A DNA stretch of 64,000 bases from Oscillatoria sp. FACHB-1407 (GTDB taxonomy: Bacteria > Cyanobacteriota > Cyanobacteriia > Elainellales > Elainellaceae). Each line of letters opens with the position of its first letter. The first letter of the stretch is position 1. The stretch spans positions 558,001 to 622,000 of the forward strand of contig NZ_JACJSA010000002.1 of NCBI RefSeq assembly GCF_014697545.1, read 5' to 3'. Under the pieces are notes generated by a model that did not search any database, was not told the DNA's origin, and was given only the letters and a program-made list of their open reading frames with translations. Positions 8,025-16,586 of this stretch are shown piece after piece. The position numbers and the translations under genes were made by a program.

Positions 8025-9041
8025 TTATTGAGTTGGTCGTGCCATTGCCTCGGAATAAGCCGCATAAACACCCTGAACGTTGTACCAATTGAGAAAAATT
8101 CGAGCGATCTCCAGGGCAAGTTGTGGCTTACCCCGGTCGATGAGCCATTGCAGTAGAGGAGCCATTGTCCGTTCGTTTAAGCGACCTCCCAACGACAAAA
8201 CACCCCAGAGCACTCGATGCAGCCAGGTCATCTGAATCATCATCCGCACTTCCCAGGTGGGGTGTTTTTGGTAGAACAAGATCCCCATGCGCCCCCGTTG
8301 AATTTCACGGTCGATCAGTTTGGGAATTTGACTGAGGGCAAACGGTGGATGCCAGTGATAGCCCACTGCTTCGGGGCATTTGATCAGGGTTAGCCCCTGT
8401 TGCTTGAGGCGAACGCCCAGTTCTAGATCTTCCCAACCGTACAACTGAAAGCGTGTATCGAATAGACCCACTTTTTCTAGCCAGTGACGGGCGATCGCCA
8501 CATTCCCTGTTGCGAAATAGGCAGCGGAAAAATCGGTCACTTTGAATGGCTCACGGGTGGGATCGTCAAAGTTGCAGGTGTTGATCACTCGACCGTAGGT
8601 AAAGAGGCGATCGCTCCCCAGTTGTTTTTGCCCGTCTCGCAGAGCATCCGCGTGAGATTGCAAAAACCGTTCAGTAACCACTAGATCGCTATCAATAAAG
8701 ATGATGGTGTCACCTCTTGCCGTTTCAACCCCTAAATTGCGTGCTGCGGCTGGTCCCTGATGAGCTTGCTCAAACAGGCGGACGTGGGGAAACTCACTGG
8801 AGTGCGATCGCAGCCACTCAACCGTACCATCGGTTGAGCCGTCATCGACTACCACAACTTCATAGCCCTCAACTGGACTATCTGGAGCCAGATGCTGATA
8901 TTCCAGGGCTCTCAGGCACTTCTCCAAAATGGGTTTGCGATTGTAGGTCGGGATAACGATGCTGAAGAACACAGGCGGCAGGAAAAAAGAAGAGGGAAAA
9001 AAGAAGAGGGAGAAATTAAGCCACGTTGGGTATGATAGCAA
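8025..9041 (-). CDS. Family 2 glycosyltransferase
   Basis: A GT-A fold glycosyltransferase. FSIVIPTYNRKPIL opens the nucleotide-binding domain, VVVDDGSTDGT follows, and IIFIDSDLVV supplies the DxD metal/donor-binding motif. GWEDLELGVRL corresponds to the acceptor-side ED motif. Substrate unknown. The start is uncertain: an ATG at 9041 overlaps the upstream gene by 26 bp and yields an odd Phe/Ser-rich leader encoded by a purine-rich tract, while a GTG at 8972 begins directly with VFFSIVIPTYN, the usual N terminus. The gene directly follows the SAM hydroxide adenosyltransferase and is probably cotranscribed with it. Confidence 0.88.
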   Translation of the reverse strand: MLSYPTWLNFSLFFFPSSFFLPPVFFSIVIPTYNRKPILEKCLRALEYQHLAPDSPVEGYEVVVVDDGSTDGTVEWLRSHSSEFPHVRLFEQAHQGPAAARNLGVETARGDTIIFIDSDLVVTERFLQSHADALRDGQKQLGSDRLFTYGRVINTCNFDDPTREPFKVTDFSAAYFATGNVAIARHWLEKVGLFDTRFQLYGWEDLELGVRLKQQGLTLIKCPEAVGYHWHPPFALSQIPKLIDREIQRGRMGILFYQKHPTWEVRMMIQMTWLHRVLWGVLSLGGRLNERTMAPLLQWLIDRGKPQLALEIARIFLNWYNVQGVYAAYSEAMARPTQ

Positions 9042-9813
9042 CTCGCTGGTTCACTTTGGGTCTGGCGAAGCGTTCCCAGGCGTTGCCACCTCGCAAAAAC
9101 AACTCCATCCAGCGAATCTCAGTGCCATCGGCAGTAATCCAGCCAGAGCTACCGGGGGCAAAGGCGAGAGTTCCCTCAGACACCTTGAAACTCCCATCGG
9201 AATAGATGGCATCACTCACCACATCGCCAATCCGAATCACTACTTTTTTCTCAGGTTCGAGCGTGACCGTGTGAGCGGGAATCGTCGTCTTGATGTTGCC
9301 GTAGCCATCGATCCAGGCGATGCGATCGAGCGGTGCATCGGGAATCTGATCGGGGCTAAAGGCGTTACCCAGGAGACTCAAATCACCCTGGGCGATCGCT
9401 GTAGCCGCAACCGGAAAGACATCCCGCGATCGAAACTGCGAGCCACCCCGCGACACGTTAATGGTGTTTAGCTGTTGCGCGTGATGCTTAATAAATGACA
9501 TCGTAAAGCCTGCATTTACCCCAACCACCTTGACTCCGTTATGCAAGAGAGCATAAGTCAACCCTTCGCCTTCATTATCGCGACGAGCTTCGGGGTCATC
9601 CTGGCGAGGGGCGCAGTTGTGATAAACCAATCGCTCATGAGGACCGGGATTTAATCCCAATTGAGCGATCCAAAATCCAGTTGCCAGTGTACTAAATGGA
9701 GGCACTGAGAGCCAATGTACTCGCGCTTGCGGCAAAACAGCTAAAAGACGCTGAGTAACTTCCATAAAGGCAGGGTCGCCTGTACCGTAGTCTGCAACCA
9801 GACTAATTAACAT
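9016..9813 (-). CDS. SAM hydroxide adenosyltransferase (DUF62/PF01887 family)
   Basis: A 265-residue member of the family that includes fluorinase and chlorinase. Most bacterial members hydrolyse S-adenosylmethionine to adenosine and methionine. The N-terminal SAM-binding motif SLVADYGTGDPAF.EV and the conserved YHNCAPRQDDPEARRDNEG block are visible, and the C-terminal beta-barrel domain carries DGYGNIKT and the RIGDVV region. There is no fluorinase-specific feature I can point to, so the hydrolase role is the default. The start ATG follows AGGAGAG. Upstream are two tandem hairpins in the presumed leader (9828-9940). It is followed by the overlapping glycosyltransferase gene. Confidence 0.88.
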   Translation of the reverse strand: MLISLVADYGTGDPAFMEVTQRLLAVLPQARVHWLSVPPFSTLATGFWIAQLGLNPGPHERLVYHNCAPRQDDPEARRDNEGEGLTYALLHNGVKVVGVNAGFTMSFIKHHAQQLNTINVSRGGSQFRSRDVFPVAATAIAQGDLSLLGNAFSPDQIPDAPLDRIAWIDGYGNIKTTIPAHTVTLEPEKKVVIRIGDVVSDAIYSDGSFKVSEGTLAFAPGSSGWITADGTEIRWMELFLRGGNAWERFARPKVNQRVAIIPNVA

Positions 9814-9827
9814 CGCGTCTCTCCTGT

Positions 9828-9940
9828 AGCATGAACGGCAGTGTCAAAGGTGCCGTTGCCGCCAGTGATGGGATCTAATTTGGGAAAAAGACCTCATTTA
9901 GACAGCATAAACGGCGGCGTAAAAGGTGCCGTTGCCACAT
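9828..9940 (-). promoter_or_regulatory. Tandem hairpin leader upstream of the SAM hydrolase gene
   Basis: Read on the minus strand, a unit beginning GGCAACGGCACCTTT and ending GCCGTTxATGCT occurs twice, at about 9906-9940 and 9829-9866, about 73 bp apart. Each unit folds into a small stem AACGGC/GCCGTT. The second unit ends just before the AGGAGAG ribosome-binding site. This looks like a duplicated leader hairpin with possible regulatory function. No known SAM-riboswitch consensus is apparent. Confidence 0.45.
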
Positions 9941-10574
9941 TAGACCTTATTGAAGAATTTGTACAGTCTAACCGGATATGGGTTTTATAAAATCTGATCT
10001 CAACGCAGGGGCGTGAATGGCTCGAATGGGAATGTTATTGTGCTCTCGATTTAGATGGAGCGGTAGACAGACGATGCGATGCAGCCCCACCGTTGGGGTA
10101 ATCGCCCTTTAGTCCGCAATCCTTTGGAAGAGATGAAAGAACAGTCAACAAAGTAAGCCAGAGCGCAAGTGCAGCAACTTCAAACATAGGGAGGTTAAAT
10201 CAAAACCGGATTATTAAAAAACGAGGATGCGACCTGAAAGATATTATCAAAATTGAAGTTACATTTGATTCTCCAATCTTCTGCTGCTATTCTCATCGTT
10301 CTTCTTGCTTATCGGCTATCCCTCAAAGGGCAGAACCAATAGGGCAAGATTGTACCCAACTTTGGAGCGATCGCTACTGAGTCAGTAAAAGCACACTACA
10401 CCGAAGTGATGGGGGAGGGGTAGATGATGAGAGCCCTCTTTACAGAAGCTTTACACTCATTTATCCGTTCTTGACGGCGATCGCACGGTTCACCGCCAAA
10501 TTCACTGAAAGAGCAATCAGTTAGAAAATTATCCTGCTCAGCTCATGCCCCCCTGAGACTCAGCAAAGTTACTC
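9941..10574. other. Intergenic region, no gene seen
   Basis: About 630 bp with scattered HIP1 sites and no frame that I can support as coding on either strand. It separates a minus-strand from a plus-strand gene, so promoters for both directions must lie here, but none could be picked out with confidence. Confidence 0.5.
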
Positions 10575-10589
10575 ATGGAGATTGGGAAG

Positions 10590-10844
10590 ATGAATGTTCA
10601 ACCCCTTGCCCTGGCAACTTTTAAGCAATATTGGTTTGAGATGGCAGCTCAGTATCCAGTTAATAACAACGATGCTGCGTTAATCTTTCGAGCTATTACA
10701 GACGTGTTGGTGTTGCTTCACAAACAATCCCACGGCGTTGCAGAACGAACCCTCGATGATTGTGTTGAGCGCATTGCAGCCTCTTTTCCAGAGGCGATCG
10801 CCCCTCTCTATCGCGATTTGGCTAAGATTTGCATTCAAGCGTAG
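10590..10844 (+). CDS. Hypothetical small helical protein
   Basis: An 84-residue protein starting MNVQPLALATF, all-helical by composition (FKQYWFEMAAQYP, IFRAITDVLVLLHK, CVERIAASFPEAIAPLYRDLAKI). There are no signal or membrane segments. The ATG at 10590 has GGAG eight bases upstream; an in-frame ATG at 10575 has no such site. The family is not recognised. It has an ordinary codon use with a HIP1 site, which favours a real resident gene. It is followed by a MITE. Confidence 0.62.
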   Translation: MNVQPLALATFKQYWFEMAAQYPVNNNDAALIFRAITDVLVLLHKQSHGVAERTLDDCVERIAASFPEAIAPLYRDLAKICIQA

Positions 10845-10870
10845 AAGGATTTTGGCTGCCTGATATCAAT

Positions 10871-10986
10871 AGGACTTACGCACTTGAAACCTAAAACTTC
10901 GATCCCCCCTAGCCCCCCTTAAAAAGGGGAGAATTCCGGAAGCCCGCTTTCTAAGGGGGTTTGGGGGATCTAACTGCGTAAGTCCT
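10871..10986. mobile_element. 116-bp MITE with AGGACTTACGCA inverted ends
   Basis: The unit begins AGGACTTACGCA and ends TGCGTAAGTCCT, perfect 12-bp terminal inverted repeats. The interior contains purine- and C-rich tracts (CCCCCCTAGCCCCCC and AGGGGGTTTGGGGGAT). A related 118-bp unit with GGACTTACAC / GTGTAAGTCC ends lies at 45091-45208. The size, ends and lack of coding capacity identify a non-autonomous transposon. No exact target duplication is seen. Confidence 0.82.
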
Positions 10987-11961
10987 GATCCAATCAAATT
11001 GTGATCAAGGCAGATGTCAGTAGGAGCGGGTTTCGCAGATATCCCTCTGTCACTCTCTCACAACAAATCCCAGACAAACCTCGTCTCCAAGCTCCTGTTT
11101 GGAAATGGAGTGACGGAGGGTTCTGCCTCCTGGAGCCATGGTTGGAGGTAGAGCCTCCATGGGTCTATTCCTAACGCAGTTGCAGTTAACCTGCTGTGTG
11201 TCAATCCAATACACCCTCACCCTAGATCTCTTTCCCACAATGGGGAGAGGGATTTTAAGCCACTCTCACTCCCCTTCTCCCCACTTGGGAGGAGGGGTTG
11301 GGGGATGAGGGTTGAGTGAAGCTTGCAAAAAAGGTTCCCTTGTCAGTCAACCAGGGTGCTCCCCCATACTCCCTGAGTCGCCGTAGACCGCTTCAAGCGA
11401 TCGCCCAACTCTAATCTCGCCATTCTGAAGACATCATTTCTAATTCCTACTCATGTCATGGCTGGTGTTAATGTTCTCAGTTCTGATATGGAGTTTAACC
11501 AGTGTTTTTAACAGAAAGCTGCTGTTGAGGGTCAGGCAACACCCCTACGGAACTGTTGCCTTATTTTTGCAAAACAGTATAATGCAACACATTCTCAAGC
11601 CGTGAAGATGAACGTGAGCGGTTACAGGTGCGATCGCCCCACATCGTTTGCGGAACAGTTTGCCGCAAAGTACATCTAGATCGCGATCTGCTCCGTAGTA
11701 TCTTCAGCGATTATTGCTCGTGACCTTCCATCGCAACTGTTCAGATGGTTGAGACAAGGGATTGTGGGGCTGCGCCCCCGCTAGGGGTTCCATCCCTGCA
11801 CCCCGTCCTAACTAGCCCTGCGGTTGCTATAGTCACGTTTTGGCTCACCGTTATTTCCTTAAAGCAAAGGTAATTCATCTCTGTTGCCATCTACGTGTTG
11901 GTAGGCAGAGCTTTTGTCTTAAAAACCTCGTTGGAACAGCCTTTAGTAAGGAGAAGTTGAC
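10987..11961. other. Long intergenic region with repeats
   Basis: There is no supported gene. The region holds a segment at about 11060-11160 that resembles 42430-42510 (AACAAATCC...GGAAATGGA), a pyrimidine/purine-rich CCCTCACCCTA...GGGGATGAGGGT inverted arrangement at about 11213-11310, a small stem TTTGCGG/CCGCAAA near 11645, and a repeat family A copy at 11760-11832. The last 130 bp should carry the promoter of the large gene at 11962, whose AAGGAG ribosome-binding site is clear. Confidence 0.5.
11760..11832. repeat. Repeat family A, core copy (inverted)
   Basis: An inverted copy of the GC-rich palindromic core, GGGGCTGCGCCCCCGCTAGG...TGCACCCCGTCCTAAC, ending in GTTGCTATAG, the TATAGC-type end shared with the copies at 4355 and 5884. 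Confidence 0.75.
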
Positions 11962-14900
11962 GTGAAGGGAACTGCATACGTTTTTATTGACTCCACCATC
12001 CAGGACTATCAAACCCTGGTCGCTCACCTCAAACCCGGGTTTCAGGCAGTTGTGCTGTCAGGCGATCGCGATGGCGTTGCTCAAATCAGCGACATTTTGC
12101 AAGCAAGTCATGATGTGACAGAAGTTCACATTGTGGCGCACGGTAGCCCCGGTCGGCTGTATCTCGGCAATGCCGAGCTTTCCCTCGCGACGTTGCCGGA
12201 TTACGCTGCATCCCTACGACAGTGGCGGCAGGTGTTGACTCAGGGAGCAGATCTTTTGTTGTATGGGTGCCGCTTAGCGGCGCAGGGTTGGGCAACCCTG
12301 TCACACACCTTACAGAGCCTTACGGGAGCCAATATTGCAGCCTCCACTCAAATTTTGGGAAATGGGCAATGGACATTCGATCGCTGTTTGGGTGAGATGC
12401 AAGTGGCGATCGCCTTTACCCCAGAGGTGCAACAGAGCTACAGCGGCACCTTTGCTGTGGGTTATGTCCTCAGCAACAACAGCCTGATTTCCTTTGACAC
12501 CAACAACCCCGACAACCCAAATGCGGCGGTTCCCATTACGGGTGTCGCGGCGGGTGAATCCCTTGTGGGTATTGATTTTCGTCCGCAAAATGGCAGGTTA
12601 TATGGATTAGCACGAGATGCGGCAGGAGCCGTGCGCCTCTACGTCATTAGCCCCCAAACGGGAGTTGCTACCCCCCTCACGGCTGCCCCTGTGCAATTTA
12701 CAACGGATGGGGTCACTCCTGCTCCGGTTACAGGTACGAATTTTGGCGTAGATTTTAACCCCACGGTCGATCGCTTTCGGGTTGTGACGGATGGTGGCTT
12801 TAACTTCCGCATCAACCCCAATACTGGAGAGTTGATTGATGGGAATGCAGGTTTGCCTGGGATTAACCCGGATGGCACGATCAGTGGAGCCACAACCACC
12901 GTTGATGCTACGGCTTACACCAACAACGCCCCCAACGTTACCGCCACGACTCAATACACGCTGGATGCGGCTAGCGATCGCCTCCTCATTCAAAACCCAC
13001 CCAACAACGGCACCCAAACCACACCACTGCCGATTACTCTCAACGGAGCACCCCTCAACTTTACCGCCGTCAATGGATTTGACATTCCAGCCGGGGTCAA
13101 TGTGACAACTGCCAACGCACCCGCTACAGGGCAGGCGATCGCGGCTTTGACCGTCGCGGGAACTACTCAGTTGTACTCGATCGAACTCTCGACTGGAGCC
13201 GCTACTGCGTTGGGCACCCTGGGTAATGGAACGTTACCCGTGCAGGGGTTTGCCGTCCAAACCGATACCACAACCAGTGGCACGCCACTCATCTCACTGT
13301 CCAGCACTGGAGCAAGTCTGCTACGGTTTAGCAGTGCCACTCCTAACACGGTCACTCCGGTTAACATCACAGGTGTCCCTGCGGGTGAAACTGTTGTGGG
13401 AATTGATTTTCGCCCTGCAACAGGTCAACTCTTTGCCCTCAGTGTCAACGCCACGAGTGATACAGGTAGCATCCTCATCCTCGACCCTCAAACGGGAGCC
13501 GCTACGGTGGTGGGTACACCAGGACAGGTCGCCTTCGTCAATGAGACCGGCACGGCGATCGATCTCCCTGATCCCGTAACGGCTGGTTATGGCATCGACT
13601 TCAACCCTACGGTCGATCGCCTGCGAGTCGTGACGAGTACGGGCTTAAACTTCCGCCTGAATCCCAACACTGGCGCACCTGTTGATAGCAACACTACTGC
13701 CACTGGCAACCAACCCGATGTGGCAGTCGGTGGGGCCGCAACAGGGGTTGATGCCACGGCATACACCAACAGCTTTAACGGGACGACCGCCACAACCCAA
13801 TACACACTGGACTCGGTCACCAATCAACTGTTCATTCAAAACCCACCTAATAACGGCACTCAAACGGCTGGGCTGGCGGTGACGCTCAACGGCGCAGCCC
13901 TTGACTTTACGGCGGTGAATGGCTTCGACATTCCATCAGGGGTGCGCGTTGCAACCTCTAATGCCGCCGCAACCGGACGGGGATTTGCTGCCCTGACCGT
14001 CGGAGGGGTTAACAATCTGTACGCTATTGAATTGAGCACTGGAGTAGCAACATTACTGGGGACAATCGGAGCAGGCACGGCTGGTTCCGCTGGGCTAACG
14101 GCAGCCGAGACTCCCGTTGGGTCAGTGGCGTTTGGGGCACCAACCTACACCGCAACCGAGAATGGTGGGGCGATCGCCATCAATCTAGTCCGCACAGGTG
14201 GGGCATCGGGCAGCTTGAGTGTTAACTTGACTGCCACTGGAGGCACTGCCACTGCCAACACCGACTACACCGGAACTCCGATCACCGTCACCTTTGCGGA
14301 TGGACAAACCACCGCCACCGCCACCCTCAACATTACCAATGACACCATTTCTGAGGCGGCAGAAACTGTTAATCTCGCCTTGAGCAATCCCACGAACGGA
14401 GCCGTTTTAGGGGCACAGGACACCACTACCCTGACCATTACCGATGATGACCTGACAATCGTTCGAGGTTCCCGACGCAACGATCGCCTGCGGGGTAGCA
14501 ACACGGGAGATTTGCTGTTGGGTCTAGTGGGTAACGATCGCCTCCTGGGCTTGGCGGGCGACGACAGCTTGAATGGTGGTCTAGGAGCAGATGTCAAAGC
14601 AGGCGGGGCAGGAGCCGATCGCTTTATCTACTCTGGTCGGACGCAGCGGGCGGCCTTTGCTAACTCACTGGTTGCGGCTCCCGATCGCCTCTTTGACTTT
14701 AGACCCGGAGAGGGCGATCGCATTGTGCTTGACTTTGATAACAACCTGGCAACTGCGAATGTGCCGCGTGGGTTATTCAACTCCGGTCGAGAAAACACTC
14801 GTTTGTTGGTAGATGCGGTTCAGTCTGCCTATGCAGACCGAGATCAACGCACGAGAGGCAATCAGGTTCTTCGGGCAAATGAGGCAGTGTTGTTTACGTG

Positions 14901-15045
14901 GCGTGGCGGCACCTATCTGTCCGTCAATGACAACCGAGCCAGATTCTCAGCGGCAAGCGATCTGGTCGTCAATGTGACCCGTGTTGCCCTACAACCGGGG
15001 GATGCGACCGCAGGAGTGCTAAATGTGGCAAACTACTTTGCCTGA
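11962..15045 (+). CDS. DUF4347 / double DUF4394 / Calx-beta / RTX surface protein
   Basis: A 1027-residue multidomain protein. Residues about 5-165 form a DUF4347 domain (VHIVAHGSPGRLYLGN, LLLYGCRLAAQG), a fold found at the N terminus of many large cyanobacterial exoproteins. Two DUF4394 domains follow, about 170-425 and 435-695; they are internal duplicates sharing GIDFRPxxGxL, GxxFGVDFNPTVDRFRVV/GYGIDFNPTVDRLRVV and NPPNNGTQT. A Calx-beta domain lies at about 700-825 (GTATANTDYTGTPITV, ISEAAETVNLALSNP). RTX calcium-binding nonapeptides run to about 880 (NDRLLGLAGDDSLNGGLGAD), then a C-terminal domain typical of type I secretion substrates. There is no Sec signal, consistent with C-terminal secretion. 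The GTG start has AAGGAG upstream. Likely extracellular and calcium-binding; its substrate or ligand is unknown. Confidence 0.88.
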   Translation: MKGTAYVFIDSTIQDYQTLVAHLKPGFQAVVLSGDRDGVAQISDILQASHDVTEVHIVAHGSPGRLYLGNAELSLATLPDYAASLRQWRQVLTQGADLLLYGCRLAAQGWATLSHTLQSLTGANIAASTQILGNGQWTFDRCLGEMQVAIAFTPEVQQSYSGTFAVGYVLSNNSLISFDTNNPDNPNAAVPITGVAAGESLVGIDFRPQNGRLYGLARDAAGAVRLYVISPQTGVATPLTAAPVQFTTDGVTPAPVTGTNFGVDFNPTVDRFRVVTDGGFNFRINPNTGELIDGNAGLPGINPDGTISGATTTVDATAYTNNAPNVTATTQYTLDAASDRLLIQNPPNNGTQTTPLPITLNGAPLNFTAVNGFDIPAGVNVTTANAPATGQAIAALTVAGTTQLYSIELSTGAATALGTLGNGTLPVQGFAVQTDTTTSGTPLISLSSTGASLLRFSSATPNTVTPVNITGVPAGETVVGIDFRPATGQLFALSVNATSDTGSILILDPQTGAATVVGTPGQVAFVNETGTAIDLPDPVTAGYGIDFNPTVDRLRVVTSTGLNFRLNPNTGAPVDSNTTATGNQPDVAVGGAATGVDATAYTNSFNGTTATTQYTLDSVTNQLFIQNPPNNGTQTAGLAVTLNGAALDFTAVNGFDIPSGVRVATSNAAATGRGFAALTVGGVNNLYAIELSTGVATLLGTIGAGTAGSAGLTAAETPVGSVAFGAPTYTATENGGAIAINLVRTGGASGSLSVNLTATGGTATANTDYTGTPITVTFADGQTTATATLNITNDTISEAAETVNLALSNPTNGAVLGAQDTTTLTITDDDLTIVRGSRRNDRLRGSNTGDLLLGLVGNDRLLGLAGDDSLNGGLGADVKAGGAGADRFIYSGRTQRAAFANSLVAAPDRLFDFRPGEGDRIVLDFDNNLATANVPRGLFNSGRENTRLLVDAVQSAYADRDQRTRGNQVLRANEAVLFTWRGGTYLSVNDNRARFSAASDLVVNVTRVALQPGDATAGVLNVANYFA

Positions 15046-15108
15046 TATAGCGGTTCTAACTGCCCTTTGTGAAAGTTAACGTTGGGCTACATATCCATGT
15101 ATCTGTAG

Positions 15109-15128
15109 GGGCGGTTCGCGAACCGCCC
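15109..15128. terminator. Palindromic bidirectional terminator candidate
   Basis: GGGCGGTTCGCGAACCGCCC is a perfect 20-bp palindrome between the converging genes ending at 15045 (plus) and 15147 (minus). The location suggests termination in both directions; there is no long T-run on either side. Confidence 0.6.
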
Positions 15129-15146
15129 TTACTCCCCATTCCCCGT

Positions 15147-16196
15147 CTACACCAAACTCACCAACGCTTCAACTAACGTTTGATTTTGCGCATCTGTCCC
15201 AACGGTGATCCGCAATTTGTCGTCTAGTCCCGGTTGCTTGAAGTAGCGTACTAAAATGCCCCGTTCCTTAAGAGCGAGATAAATGGGTTCAGCGTTGCTC
15301 TGAGGAGGACGAACCAGGAAAAAGTTGGTTTGCGAGTCCCACAGGTGAAAGTTCAGTTTTTTTAGCTCCAGTGCCAGTGTTGCTCGTGAGGCTTTAATCC
15401 GCTCGATGCAATGGTTTTTGTATGCCTGGTCGCGCATCGCCGCAGCACCCACCAGACAGGCGATCGCATCAATGTTGTAACTGTCCTTGACCTTAAATAA
15501 ACCACTGAGCAGAGCAGGATTAGCGATGCCGAATCCTAACCGCAACCCCGCGAGAGAATAGCCCTTGGAAAGAGTGCGAATGATGATCACATTCTCAAAC
15601 TCGCGCACCAGAGGCAATGCAGTCTCTTCAGCAAAATCAACATACGCCTCATCAATGACCAGAACGCCCGATAGACGGGAGGCCAGTTGTCGCAGGTCGG
15701 CGATCGCCACGGTATGCCCCGAAGGACTGTTGGGTGTGGCAATGAAGGTGACTGCTCCATTTGCCTCTACTAAATCTTCAATGGGCAAGGAAAAATCATC
15801 GCCATAGGGAATCTCAACAGCCATAGCAGGCTGCATCTGGCTCAATGTTCGATACAGCACGTAGGTCGGCATCGGGTAAACCACCTTGTCGCCAGGGTCA
15901 GCACAGGCACGAATCACCACGTTCAAAAGCTCATCACTGCCATTGCCCACAATAATCCAGTCCCTTGGCACATCCAACACGTCGCTGATGGCTTGCCGAA
16001 ACTCGTTGGCATAGGGATCGGGATAACGCCGCAACCACTCACTGTCGAGAGTACGAAGAACAGCGATCGCCTCTGGGGAGGGAGGGTAAGGGTTTTCGTT
16101 GGTATTGAGTTTGATGATGGGTGTACCCGGTTTGGGTTGTTCTCCTGGAACGTAGCCCGTCATAGCGTCGATGCTGGGTCGAAACAGAGAAGTCAT
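15147..16196 (-). CDS. hisC: Histidinol-phosphate aminotransferase
   Basis: A 349-residue fold-type I PLP enzyme converting imidazole-acetol phosphate and glutamate to histidinol phosphate and 2-oxoglutarate in histidine biosynthesis. NTNENPYPPSPEA near residue 31 is the HisC substrate-binding N-terminal motif. GNGSDELL lies at 84-91, the ATPNSPSG loop at 153-160 and the DEAYVDF PLP-aspartate motif near 182. K211 in TLSKGYSLAGLRLG is the Schiff-base lysine. The length is normal. It stands alone, converging with the large RTX gene, as is usual for scattered cyanobacterial his genes. Confidence 0.93.
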   Translation of the reverse strand: MTSLFRPSIDAMTGYVPGEQPKPGTPIIKLNTNENPYPPSPEAIAVLRTLDSEWLRRYPDPYANEFRQAISDVLDVPRDWIIVGNGSDELLNVVIRACADPGDKVVYPMPTYVLYRTLSQMQPAMAVEIPYGDDFSLPIEDLVEANGAVTFIATPNSPSGHTVAIADLRQLASRLSGVLVIDEAYVDFAEETALPLVREFENVIIIRTLSKGYSLAGLRLGFGIANPALLSGLFKVKDSYNIDAIACLVGAAAMRDQAYKNHCIERIKASRATLALELKKLNFHLWDSQTNFFLVRPPQSNAEPIYLALKERGILVRYFKQPGLDDKLRITVGTDAQNQTLVEALVSLV

Positions 16197-16329
16197 ACGT
16201 GAGCGCGATCGAACGGTGTTTAAGGTTACATCCTATCTCTTTTGAGGTATTTCACCGTTCACTAACACCAACAAAATTTTTAGGGTACAACCCTGACTGC
16301 CTGACAACTTTTTGATGCTTGGCGATTGA

Positions 16330-16480
16330 AATCGCAGACTTCGGCGTGAGCTCAGTCGAACGCTATCAGAACAAAACCCGCCGACACGGGTTACAGAAAA
16401 CCTGGATGCATCCAGTCTGCGCTGGCGGACTTCGATCGGATAGGCGCGAATTCCATTCGCCAGCCACAGCAGGGAATATC
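16330..16480. repeat. Repeat family C, copy 1
   Basis: Contains GAACAAAACC...GGCGGACTTCGATCGGATAGGCGCGAATTCCATTCGCCAG (given in part). Copies share CGGCGGACTTCG, ATAGCCGC and AATTCATTCGCC at 29955-30035 and 42590-42685. It occupies most of the hisC upstream gap (16197-16586), in which I see no gene. Confidence 0.65.
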
Positions 16481-16586
16481 AAGGGTTTCAGAACTTTTGT
16501 CAGCCAATCAGGGTACAACCTGCACCGATTTCGGGTTGCTATAGTGTTGTTGTGAATGATGGTTCATACTCAAACCTCACTACTCC

